Assembly (NCBI GenBank): GCA_031556405.1
Contig: JAVBTC010000093.1
Span: 1 to 37,239 of the forward strand
Direction of reading: 5' to 3'
DNA length: 37,239 nt
Source: WQZF01 sp031556405
Lineage (GTDB): Bacteria > Pseudomonadota > Gammaproteobacteria > Burkholderiales > Rhodocyclaceae
The notes under the pieces are model-generated. The model saw nothing but the letters and a program-made list of their open reading frames with translations, had not been told where the DNA came from and ran no database searches. Positions within the stretch are counted from its first letter, which is position 1, and each line of letters starts with the position of its first letter. Positions 16,432 through 24,460 of this stretch are shown in pieces. Both the position numbers and the translations under genes were made by a program.

Positions 16432-18611
16432 CACGACAGCGATTCCTGGGCCTGGGCGTTTTTCTCCAGCACGTAGGCGAGCGTTTTTTCTCCGGGCAGG
16501 GGTTTGCTGAAGAAATAGCCTTGGAAGATATAACATCCCAGCTTGCGCAAGATATTGATTTGTTCTTGGTTTTCGACGAACTCCACGACAATGTCGACAT
16601 TGAGCGCGCGGCACAGTTCGACGATGGTGGCGATGATTTCGACGCAGGTCTGGTTCGTGGCGACGTCCTTGGACAGCACCTTGTCGATCTTCAGCGTGCT
16701 GACGGGGAAATGTTTCAGATACAGCAGCGAACTGTGCCCCATCCCGAAATCGTCGATCGATATGCCGATGCCGAGATTGTGGATCTGGTGCAGTACCCGG
16801 TTGTGCTGCGCATCGGGGTCGAGCGCGACGGACTCGGTCACTTCGATGCCGACCATCTGCGGCTGCAATTCATGGTGCTTCAGACGATCGGAAATCTTCT
16901 GCGGCAGCATTTCGTCTTCCAGTTGCAGGATCGAAACGTTGATCGACATTTCGAAGTCGTCGTCGAGCCCGCCGTCCACCCAGCGCCTGCGTTCGGCGCA
17001 AGCCTCGTTGAACACCCACAATCCGAGCGGCTTCATGAAATCGCCGTCTTCGGAAATCGCCACCATGATCGGCGCCGGAATCAGGCCGTACGCCGGATGC
17101 CGCCAACGCACCAGCGCCTCGGCGCCGATGACCTTCCCGGAAATGTGATCCACCTGCGGCTGGTATTCGAGATACAGCCCCTCGTCTTTCTCGATCGCGC
17201 GTTGCAGATCGCTGGCGAGCGCGCGCGCGAGCATCCCGATTTCGTCGTCGCGGTCGAGGCATTTCTTGCCCGACGGGCTGACCGTGTTGCTGCACGCCAC
17301 ATCCATCAGGCCGCTCATCGCCTTCTTCTGCCGTTCCTCCTTCATCCGGTCCGAAACCCGGACAAAAGGCAGATAGATCAGCGTGCCCAGCACCAGATTG
17401 AAGCATTGCAGCAGGCTGCCGCGAATCGAGTCGCCGGCGGCCACGTAACCGCCGATGATCGGCGGTGTCGTCCAGTCGACCGGGACGGTCGGGCCGGGCA
17501 CGAATCCGTAGCTGATCGCCAGATAACTGGTAAACATCAGGATCAGCGGCACGCAGACGAAGGGAATCAGAAAGATCGGATTCAGAATCACCGGAAGACC
17601 GAAGAGCAGGATTTCGTTGATATTGAACAACCCCGGTATCAACGAAATCTGCGCCAGGCGGCGGCTTCCGTTGTTCTTGCTGGCGATCAGCAACGCGGCC
17701 AGAAGACAGATCGACGAACCGGAACCGCCCATGTAAACAAAGATATCGAGCAGCAGCTTGGTCACCGTGTTCGGCAACGGCTGCCCTGCCGCCTGCGCCG
17801 CGAGATTGGCCTGCATCGCCGCTTCGTAGAACTGGTGCGTCACCGGATCGAGAACGTTGGCGCCATGAATGCCGAAAAACCAGAACACCTGGCAGATGAA
17901 GACATAGGCGATGCTCGTGCCCAACGTATCCTTGAACAGCGAGAACGGATACAGCACCAGGTCGTGCACGAATTCGTACACCGTCCTTCCGGTCAGTACC
18001 TCGAAGCCGAAATGCACCACCGCGAAGATGAAGACGGTCAGGATCCCCGGAAGCAGGCACGCGAACGCCTGCGGAATCGCCGCATCCGATCCCTCCGCAT
18101 AGAGCGCCAGCCGCAATTGCCTGACGCTGGCCAGCCGCACGAAAATCCTGGTGGAAACGAGCGCGATGACGATGCTGACGAAAAGACCGCTCGAACCGGT
18201 CCACAGCGTGGGGAGCCAGTCGCCGTTGACCGTCGGCATGATCACCACCAGCGACGCGAATGCCACCAGCGCGGCAAGAATCGGACTGACCGGCTCCATC
18301 GGGTAGCGCTGGTTGCGCAAAATGACAATATGCTGGCTGATGCCGAACAGCATCGGCAGCGACAGAATGCCGAACGTTCCCTGCCAGACCAGGGCGCCGA
18401 ATTTTTTCCAATCCGGCCCGAAGATGCGCGCCATCTCGCTTTGATAGGCGGGAATCGGCAGATTGTTGATCAACAGCGCGATACATCCCGCCACCACCAA
18501 TGGAAGGCAGAGCAGAAACCCGTTGCGGATCGCCTGCATCGTCGGGTTGAACGCCCACCCGGGAGCCGCCGCCGCATAAGCTTTATCCAGAAAATTTTTA
18601 GTGTGCGACAC
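16431..18611 (-). CDS. PTS EIIC permease fused to EAL c-di-GMP phosphodiesterase domain
   Basis: A 726-residue two-part protein. Residues ~1-430 form a polytopic PTS EIIC of the lactose/cellobiose/chitobiose type (FNPTMQAIRNGFLLCLPLVVAG, FFGIHGANVLDPV, GGSGSSICLLAALLIASKN, IPGLFNINEILLFGLPVILN). After a basic linker, an EAL domain spans ~470-720. Its catalytic residues look complete: E498 in GAEALVRW, N558, E590, D620-D621 in DDFGMG, K641, E677 and Q684. One family glycine is Phe (VEFVEN for AEGVE) and loop 6 reads GMG, so activity is likely but not certain. The start is GTG with GGGAGG nine bases upstream. No EIIA, EIIB or HPr gene is nearby. Inference: sugar binding or transport in the membrane controls c-di-GMP breakdown. 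Confidence 0.92.
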   Translation of the reverse strand: MSHTKNFLDKAYAAAAPGWAFNPTMQAIRNGFLLCLPLVVAGCIALLINNLPIPAYQSEMARIFGPDWKKFGALVWQGTFGILSLPMLFGISQHIVILRNQRYPMEPVSPILAALVAFASLVVIMPTVNGDWLPTLWTGSSGLFVSIVIALVSTRIFVRLASVRQLRLALYAEGSDAAIPQAFACLLPGILTVFIFAVVHFGFEVLTGRTVYEFVHDLVLYPFSLFKDTLGTSIAYVFICQVFWFFGIHGANVLDPVTHQFYEAAMQANLAAQAAGQPLPNTVTKLLLDIFVYMGGSGSSICLLAALLIASKNNGSRRLAQISLIPGLFNINEILLFGLPVILNPIFLIPFVCVPLILMFTSYLAISYGFVPGPTVPVDWTTPPIIGGYVAAGDSIRGSLLQCFNLVLGTLIYLPFVRVSDRMKEERQKKAMSGLMDVACSNTVSPSGKKCLDRDDEIGMLARALASDLQRAIEKDEGLYLEYQPQVDHISGKVIGAEALVRWRHPAYGLIPAPIMVAISEDGDFMKPLGLWVFNEACAERRRWVDGGLDDDFEMSINVSILQLEDEMLPQKISDRLKHHELQPQMVGIEVTESVALDPDAQHNRVLHQIHNLGIGISIDDFGMGHSSLLYLKHFPVSTLKIDKVLSKDVATNQTCVEIIATIVELCRALNVDIVVEFVENQEQINILRKLGCYIFQGYFFSKPLPGEKTLAYVLEKNAQAQESLS

Positions 18612-19240
18612 GCCAGAAAACCTCCCAATCGACCTCCCGGCCTTCCAGGCTCTATCCCTGATCCCCGCCTTGGAGCGCCGCCAGTCGTCGGACTTATTTA
18701 TGACTGCATAACTATATCGAAAAACCGTATCGGACCGTGAATTTACTTAACCTACAAAACGTTTCAGCATGAAAGAATATTTCGGAGAACCATTCGGAGA
18801 GGTTACTGGAACTCGAAATCCGTCCCCGGCCTTCTTTCGATTGCCACATCGGCATAGTGTTCAAATTTTTGCATGAAGACGCTCCGGATTGAACGTATAT
18901 TCGGTGCCGGGATGGGCAAAATGCCTCATTCGAATCGGTTATGCCACGACATCCGCACGATATTTCGGACATTTGGCCGGTATTTTCCGGTTTCGACCGG
19001 AGGCATGCGTTCCGTACCCACCTGCGCTTCCAGCCATGGGAAAAGCCTGCGGAACCGGTAAAAAACGGTTCACTACGGGGCGGTTTCACAGTGAACGGGA
19101 GCCGCTTCATCAACAGGAGCCACGAAAGGATTCATTTACAACACGCCATCCATTTCGCGCGCCCCGGTTAAATCCTGGCCAGGCTGACTGCCGACCTCGT
19201 CTTATCGGGTGTCCCGGATTTCCTCGCGTACCCTGACGTC
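18612..19240. other. 629-bp gap without a recognisable gene
   Basis: This gap contains the upstream region of the EIIC-EAL gene. I see two possible signals: a CG-centred palindrome AAACGTTT (18757-18764) of the kind LacI-type regulators bind, and an inverted repeat GTTCACT/AGTGAAC (19068-19096). Several short open frames cross it, but none has a recognisable product or a good ribosome site. It could hold a decayed gene, since the neighbouring RHS2 immunity gene is itself broken. Confidence 0.4.
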
Positions 19241-19686
19241 TTATTCATTCTTCCACTGCCTGCCGCAGGAAAATTCATCCGGCTTTGGATCCCGGATAGT
19301 GCCATCCGTTTCCACCAGCCCCGGTTCGATCAGAATGACTGGCCGTATATGATGCGCGGAGTGCGCTTCAAGCGGGATACCTGTCACGCAGGCCTTCTTT
19401 CCGGCAAGACGGAAAAAAATATCTCCCCCTCCCGAGGGTACGAGTTGAATCTCCCGCAAGACCAGCGAATTTTTTGTCTTGCCTTCAAGCAGTTCATATG
19501 CAACTGGCTGTTCTTTTTCAAATCGAAGCAGAAGCGCTTCGTTCAGCTTGTCTCCCGCTTTGTAATCGGGTCCCGGAAAAAAAATTTCTCTATCTTTCCG
19601 CAGAAAACCTCTTTCCCCAAACAAGGCAAGGCAACACAAAATAAAGCGCCGCATAACAATGAATATAACAATCTCATATTCGTCAT
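19241..19686 (-). pseudogene. Probable RHS2 immunity gene, frameshifted at an A/T homopolymer
   Basis: The ATG at 19686 overlaps the RHS2 stop as ATGA. The first frame encodes a clear signal peptide (MTNMRLLYSLLCGALF, then CLGKEVFCG) and stops early at 19543. The frame that continues to 19241 encodes PGPDYKAGDKLNEALLL, SLVLREIQLVPSGGGD, ACVTGIPLEAHSAHHIRPV and ends GRQWKNE. The frames switch at a run of eight A on the plus strand (19577-19584). One extra base there joins them into one 148-residue protein and makes the total length divisible by three. This is a real frameshift, a phase-variable tract or a sequencing error. A secreted immunity protein would fit a periplasmic, cell-wall-attacking toxin such as the RHS2 tail appears to be. 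Confidence 0.75.
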
Positions 19687-22600
19687 TGCCCATTCGCAGC
19701 AGGGGCAGGCGTGGCGGGCGCAGCGGGTGCGGGAGTCGTGGTAACAGTTCCTACTCCCCAGCCTTCTTGCTGGCGGATGACACCAATCACTGAATTCAAT
19801 TGGTCGGTGGTTAACCCGTTCATGGGTGTCGTACCCGGCAACCCCGTTCCTCTCTCTATGGCAGCCTGATATCCAGCCGTGTCGTTTTCCGATGGAGGCG
19901 CATAGGTATTTATCGCTTCGGAAATCGTCATATTCTGATAACGCTCCGTGCAAAGCAATTCTCGAAGCGCCGTCGCTCCTGTCGCTTCATCGGGAAATAC
20001 GGCAAATCCCCCGGCACTTCCAATGGCGCCGTGATTATTTGCATAAGTTCCTCCTCTGATATTTCCGGGATTGTTATTTCGCCAGGCGCGCGTACCACCC
20101 GTTCTCGTTTCCACCGAATTATCGCTGTTCGTGACGACAACGCCGCTTCCGCGCGCCGCGCCCGTGGCACTGACAGGAGTCGTGGGATTCGTTTGCTGTT
20201 GCAGGCCCAATGGGTCCGTCCATTCCATCGGATTCGGCGGATAATCGTAAAAATTCGTTCCGCCGAAAAACCCGCTGGGATCCTGGCTGATATAGCGCCC
20301 GGTTTTGGGGTCATAGTATCGATGCCGGTTGTAGTAAAGCCCGTTCTCCGGGTCGGCATGCTGGCCTTGAAAGCGGATCGGCTGATAAAGATTTTTCGGA
20401 TTGTGCTCGTTCCGCACATTGCCCCAGGCATCGAGCTCGATGCTCCAGTCGACGGATCCGTTCCGATCGATCAAGGCGATCGGCGTCCCGAGATGATCGC
20501 AGTGGTAGAGGTGAATGTGCGGCGGAGGCGCTTCTTCCGTTTCGGCAATCAATGGTTCCAACTGCTCCGCCGTCAATTTCGCTTCCCCGAGCCAGTGCCG
20601 GCTCGGCGTGCTGAGTGCATCCTGTCTGGATTCCTCCTCGATCCGCCCGAGCATTGCAATGTGTCCCGCTTCCAGCGGCGCTCCCAATTTCTGCAGATTT
20701 TGCGCCAGGCCGAGGGGCTGTGTTTTCGCTTCTCCTTCGATCCGCACCAGCGGCACAAAACTCCGGGGATGATAGACAGTATGAATTCGCCTGCCGTCTT
20801 CTTCCGTCAATATCAGTCTGTCGCCATCCCACCCGTACCACGTGGTCTTCACCTCTCCCGTCGTCCTTCCCTCACCATCGGTCTCGATGGTCTGTTTGGC
20901 AACCCGCCGCCCGAACGGATCGTACAGGTAGCTGCTGGCGACAACCCGTTCCGGAGTCTCCCGCGCATAGCGAATCAGCCGCTGGGCGCCGTCATAACCG
21001 TAAAAGTGCGTGTCACCCGCCCTGTATTTGAGCAGCAGGCTGCCGTGGTCGTCGTAGCGGTAACGGTACTCGCTGTCATGGTCGATCCGGTTGCCCGGGC
21101 AGGCAGACAGGGGCATGTCGGGCAATGCGGGCAGTTCGGGGACATCGGGTAATGGGAAGAGACGATTGCCAGCGGCATCGAACCGGTAGGATTCCTCATG
21201 GCCGGAACGCGATGCTTCGACCAGCCGTCCGGCAGGATCGTAGCGGTACTGTTGCGCGCCGCCGGCGATGTCGACCTGCACGAGTTGCCCAAGCCGATCG
21301 TAGTGGTGGCGGCGGTCGAGCATCTCGCCAATCGCCGGGGAACGGACGCTGTGTTCGGCCAGCCGCGAAAGCGGGTCGTAATGGCGCCGGGCAATGACGG
21401 GACCGAAGCGCCGTTCGGTTTCGCGATGCAATTTGTCACGCTCGAAATCAAGCAATGGAGTCTGGTCGAGCAGGAGGCCGTGCGGATGGCCGGAACCATA
21501 GGCCTGCCAGGTGAGCACGGGCAAATCCTTGAGAATTGTCTGGCATTCGGTTCCAAGGGCATCGTAGCGGTGTTCGACGCGGTGACTCCAGACGGTTTCG
21601 CCGGTCGCGTTCCGCGCTTCCTGAGTTTCGGCGATCAATTGCCCAAGCTCATTACGCTCAAAGAATACCCCGATCATGACACCCGCGGGGTCGGTAACGT
21701 GACGCGCTTCACTCAAGGCTCCGTTGTCGTCGTAGGAAAAATTGGTGGAAATCGGCTGCCCTCCGATGCCCGGCTGCATTTTTTCGAGCAAGCGGCCGCC
21801 ATCGTCGTAACGATATTCCGTTATTTTTCCAGCGCTCTCACTCTGGACAAGTTCGCCGGCGAGATTGTAGCGGTAGTGCCGGGTGTGGCCGTCGAAGCCG
21901 ATTTCCTCGATCAGGCGGTCCATCTTGTCGTAATGGAAAACGGCACGGGCACCGTTTTCGTCGGTGATTTCGGTCAGCCGCCCGCCGGTATCGTGACGGT
22001 AACGCTGGATCTGGCCGCCGTAAGCGTACCCGCAGAGATCCCCCCAGACATCGCGGTCGAGACTTGCCTCGCTGTCGTCGGGATAAACGATCCGAACCAG
22101 GTCGCCGGCATCGTCGTAGGCATAGGCGGTTTTTTGCCCCAAGGCGTCGATGCTGGCAATGTGCCTGCCTCGTTTGTCGTACTCGTGACGGAGATGCCAC
22201 CCTTCCTCACCCTCGATTCGGGTAAGCCGTCCCCAGCGATCGTAGTGATAGCGGGTACTGCTCCCGGAACAGTCGGTGTGGCACTGCAACTGCCCCTGCG
22301 CATTCCAGTCGAGATGTTTGATACCGCCCTTGGCGTCTTCGATCTGGAACGGCTGCCCGCTGTTGTTATCGGCGTAGCGGTAGCGAGTGCTGTGACCCAG
22401 CGGATTGGTCTCCTTGATGAGACGGCCGAGAATATCGTAAGCGGCACGAGCTTCGCTGCCGTTGGGGAAGATGATTCGAGTCAGGGAATGGTGAACGTCG
22501 TAAGCGAAACGCTGTCGTTTGCCATCGGGCAGAGTGACGCCCAACAGATTGCCGTTGGCCGTATCGAGTTCGTAAATCGTCTCCCGGCCCAGCGGATCGA

Positions 22601-23819
22601 TGGAGGCGACCCGCCGGCCGCTGCCGTCGAAACGGCTCTGGGTGCAACTGCCATCGGCACGTTCGAGTTTGACGACGCGCCTGAGGCCGCCCTTGCCTTC
22701 GAAGTGGTAGGTACGCTTGCGCCCCAGGTGATCGCCGACGACGGTACGGTCGGAGCGGTATTCGAAACGGTAATTCAAGCCCTGGGGATTGATTTGTTCA
22801 ACGACGCGGCCCTCGGCATCGTATTCGTATCGGCTGGTGGGGCGTCCGGCATAGGAGTGGGCGGTCATGCGCCCGACCAATGTGGAATGGTATTCGAACC
22901 GGCGCCGCAGTTTCCCGTCGCGGCCATACACTGCGGCCAGTTCGCCGCGAGTAGTGTACTGATAGGTTGCCAACGGCGTATCGGGGGGTTCGGAATCGCT
23001 ATCTTCGCTAAGCAACCGGACGGCGGCCAGACGAATGCCGTCATCCATTCCCCAGCCGGGCGCGGAGACAATATCCGGCAATCGGATGAGGTCGAGGGCA
23101 TAGCGCCGTCCGGAGCCGTCGATGACTTCGACGATTTGACCTTCGAAGGGACCATCCTCGGCGCGGAGGTAAAGTTGCCGCCGGCCAAAGCGGTCGACGA
23201 AGCCCTGCAGCATCAAGCGCTGGCCGGGTGGCGGCAGCGCAGCGGGTAATGTGCCGAAGCACCACCAGGGCCCCAAGGGAGCGGCAGTGGCAAAAATATA
23301 ACCGAACTGACGCCTCAGTGCGGCGGGCAACCCCTGCCACGCGATAGCCAAAGTCTCCGCCTGTGGGCCGGAAAGCATTTCCTGGCCGCCGCGCACGAGC
23401 CACAGACGTTCGCTGCGGCTGTAGGCGATTTCGCCCGGAGACAGCGGATCGAAACGAATGCTGCGGCCGCCGCTGTCGTTGAGGGTCAATGCCTCCTGGG
23501 AAAAATTGAGCGATATTCCAGCGGGAAGCTGCCAGCCGGGGCCGAAAAGCCCCACAGGACCCGGGGTATCGGTCTGGTAGCTGCTGTAGTTGCGGGAGAT
23601 GACGAACGGCAACGGACCGGGCAACATCAGGTCGGTTTCACCGCTCAAAATCTTGGCGCCCAGCATGGGGTTGACCGGATTGCCAATGGGATCGACACCG
23701 CCGGGGCAGACAGAACAGGCCACTCCGTTCTGCGAACCTATCAGTACCGTCCGCGATCCCTGAACGATGACGCCACCGGAAACTTTGTTGCCGATCCTAG
23801 AAGCATGTTTACCGCTCAT
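19683..23819 (-). CDS. PAAR-like/RHS-repeat polymorphic toxin (RHS2) with lysozyme-like tail
   Basis: A 1378-residue paralogue of RHS1 in opposite orientation. It has the same PAAR-like head (MSGKHASRIGNKVSGG), DUF6531-like region, YD repeats and core end (SQDPSGF, then DPLGL at 1202-1206). Long stretches are identical to RHS1, for instance the segment beginning LGRKRTYHFEGKGGLRRVVK. The tail (1207-1378, nt 19686-20201) is unrelated to that of RHS1. It contains WRNNNPGNIRGG (1246-1257), GGFAVFPDEATGATAL and NTYAPPSENDTAGYQAA. This motif set is known from phage and prophage proteins annotated as P5-type structural/lysozyme-like proteins, so a peptidoglycan-cutting toxin is likely. It ends in a Pro/Ala-rich stretch. 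The following immunity gene overlaps by 4 bp. Confidence 0.9.
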   Translation of the reverse strand: MSGKHASRIGNKVSGGVIVQGSRTVLIGSQNGVACSVCPGGVDPIGNPVNPMLGAKILSGETDLMLPGPLPFVISRNYSSYQTDTPGPVGLFGPGWQLPAGISLNFSQEALTLNDSGGRSIRFDPLSPGEIAYSRSERLWLVRGGQEMLSGPQAETLAIAWQGLPAALRRQFGYIFATAAPLGPWWCFGTLPAALPPPGQRLMLQGFVDRFGRRQLYLRAEDGPFEGQIVEVIDGSGRRYALDLIRLPDIVSAPGWGMDDGIRLAAVRLLSEDSDSEPPDTPLATYQYTTRGELAAVYGRDGKLRRRFEYHSTLVGRMTAHSYAGRPTSRYEYDAEGRVVEQINPQGLNYRFEYRSDRTVVGDHLGRKRTYHFEGKGGLRRVVKLERADGSCTQSRFDGSGRRVASIDPLGRETIYELDTANGNLLGVTLPDGKRQRFAYDVHHSLTRIIFPNGSEARAAYDILGRLIKETNPLGHSTRYRYADNNSGQPFQIEDAKGGIKHLDWNAQGQLQCHTDCSGSSTRYHYDRWGRLTRIEGEEGWHLRHEYDKRGRHIASIDALGQKTAYAYDDAGDLVRIVYPDDSEASLDRDVWGDLCGYAYGGQIQRYRHDTGGRLTEITDENGARAVFHYDKMDRLIEEIGFDGHTRHYRYNLAGELVQSESAGKITEYRYDDGGRLLEKMQPGIGGQPISTNFSYDDNGALSEARHVTDPAGVMIGVFFERNELGQLIAETQEARNATGETVWSHRVEHRYDALGTECQTILKDLPVLTWQAYGSGHPHGLLLDQTPLLDFERDKLHRETERRFGPVIARRHYDPLSRLAEHSVRSPAIGEMLDRRHHYDRLGQLVQVDIAGGAQQYRYDPAGRLVEASRSGHEESYRFDAAGNRLFPLPDVPELPALPDMPLSACPGNRIDHDSEYRYRYDDHGSLLLKYRAGDTHFYGYDGAQRLIRYARETPERVVASSYLYDPFGRRVAKQTIETDGEGRTTGEVKTTWYGWDGDRLILTEEDGRRIHTVYHPRSFVPLVRIEGEAKTQPLGLAQNLQKLGAPLEAGHIAMLGRIEEESRQDALSTPSRHWLGEAKLTAEQLEPLIAETEEAPPPHIHLYHCDHLGTPIALIDRNGSVDWSIELDAWGNVRNEHNPKNLYQPIRFQGQHADPENGLYYNRHRYYDPKTGRYISQDPSGFFGGTNFYDYPPNPMEWTDPLGLQQQTNPTTPVSATGAARGSGVVVTNSDNSVETRTGGTRAWRNNNPGNIRGGTYANNHGAIGSAGGFAVFPDEATGATALRELLCTERYQNMTISEAINTYAPPSENDTAGYQAAIERGTGLPGTTPMNGLTTDQLNSVIGVIRQQEGWGVGTVTTTPAPAAPATPAPAANGQ

Positions 23820-23855
23820 GACACCACCCCGTTTTATGATATAGATATTAAACGA

Positions 23856-23875
23856 CCAAGATATGATTATCTTGG
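23856..23875. promoter_or_regulatory. 20-bp palindrome overlapping the RHS2 promoter
   Basis: A perfect inverted repeat CCAAGATA-TGAT-TATCTTGG, 37 bp upstream of the RHS2 start codon. It covers the predicted -10 (TATCTT, 23863-23858) and lies 5 bp downstream of a perfect TTGACA. This is a typical operator position. It is absent from the RHS1 promoter, so the two toxins may be controlled differently. Confidence 0.5.
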
Positions 23876-23886
23876 TTGGGTGTCAA
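23858..23886 (-). promoter_or_regulatory. Candidate sigma70 promoter of RHS2
   Basis: On the minus strand, TTGACA (23886-23881) is followed after 17 bp by TATCTT (23863-23858). Downstream, TTAATATCT (23851-23843), four bases, then CATAAA (23838-23833) repeat the RHS1 leader blocks with the same 4-base spacing and almost the same distance to the ATG. A GGGGTGG ribosome site precedes the start codon. Confidence 0.5.
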
Positions 23887-24064
23887 GCATTGCGATATTT
23901 CGCCCCGAATAAATCCTTTGGCATTTTTTCAACAAAAGAAAAAGAGAGCGCCCCGTATTGACGATGGACTTTTTTATTTCAAGAAGAATTCAAGGCAACA
24001 GATCAAAGGCTTTAATTCTTCAGATTTTTTCGCGTCTCTTTGGGTATTTTTGCCGCCTCGCCGA

Positions 24065-24262
24065 CTATCCGGACAGCACCTCATCGGCATCCCGGGCGAT
24101 TTTTTCGGCGCCCCGCGCGAGCGTTTCCAGAATATCCGAGGCATAAATAAAGATTTCCAGATCCTGTGCGGACCCGAGCATCTTGAATGTCTCCGACAGA
24201 AAACGTAAAGACCCGGCCATCATGTTCGCGTCGTCGTAGACGCTCCGAATCCTGGAATCCAT
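24065..24262 (-). CDS. Small hypothetical protein
   Basis: A 65-residue protein starting MDSRIRSVYDD and ending ADEVLSG. I recognise no family. It is acidic and looks wholly helical (AGSLRFLSETFKMLG, IYASDILETLARGAEKIARD), without a signal peptide or membrane segment. The frame is open further upstream, but the ATG at 24262 is chosen because GGGGGA precedes it at normal spacing. It lies between tex and RHS2 on the same strand as both. Coding-like composition and a good ribosome site support a real gene. A link with RHS2 (for example a regulator or adaptor) is possible but unsupported. Confidence 0.55.
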   Translation of the reverse strand: MDSRIRSVYDDANMMAGSLRFLSETFKMLGSAQDLEIFIYASDILETLARGAEKIARDADEVLSG

Positions 24263-24399
24263 GACAATCCCCCACATAATTTGAGGGATTGACCGTGCGC
24301 GCCGCGACAAGTTGCGCACTGCACAATTTATTACATTCGCTATGTACCCGGTTTCTCTCTGTCCGGCGTCTCTCATCCATGGCCGATGGCCGGAAAGAG

Positions 24400-24417
24400 C
24401 GCCGGATCGGTCCGGCG
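24400..24417 (-). terminator. Weak hairpin downstream of tex
   Basis: A GC-rich hairpin CGCCGGA-TCGG-TCCGGCG about 45 bp past the tex stop codon. On the minus strand it is followed only by GCTCTTT rather than a clean T-run, so intrinsic termination would be inefficient. Confidence 0.3.
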
Positions 24418-24460
24418 GCGTCCCTTCCTGCGTCCCTTTCTGCGTTCTATCCGGCGCCCA

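Noticed and set aside
18693..18735. Possible sixth copy of the AT-rich element (TTTATGACTGCATAACTATAT)
   Set aside because: It matches the left half of copies A and E over about 20 bases but lacks TGTAG, the ATAATTATT block and the complementary right end.
19241..19693. Reading the downstream frame from ATG 19693 as an intact 150-residue gene
   Set aside because: That start gives no signal peptide and a less natural overlap with RHS2. The ATGA-coupled start at 19686, with a clear signal peptide and a frameshift at A8, explains the sequence better.
2270..23819. A composite transposon bounded by the two RHS genes
   Set aside because: No transposase, target duplication or insertion-sequence ends are visible, and the interval contains ordinary chromosomal genes such as hisG and hisD. 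Paralogous duplication is the simpler reading.
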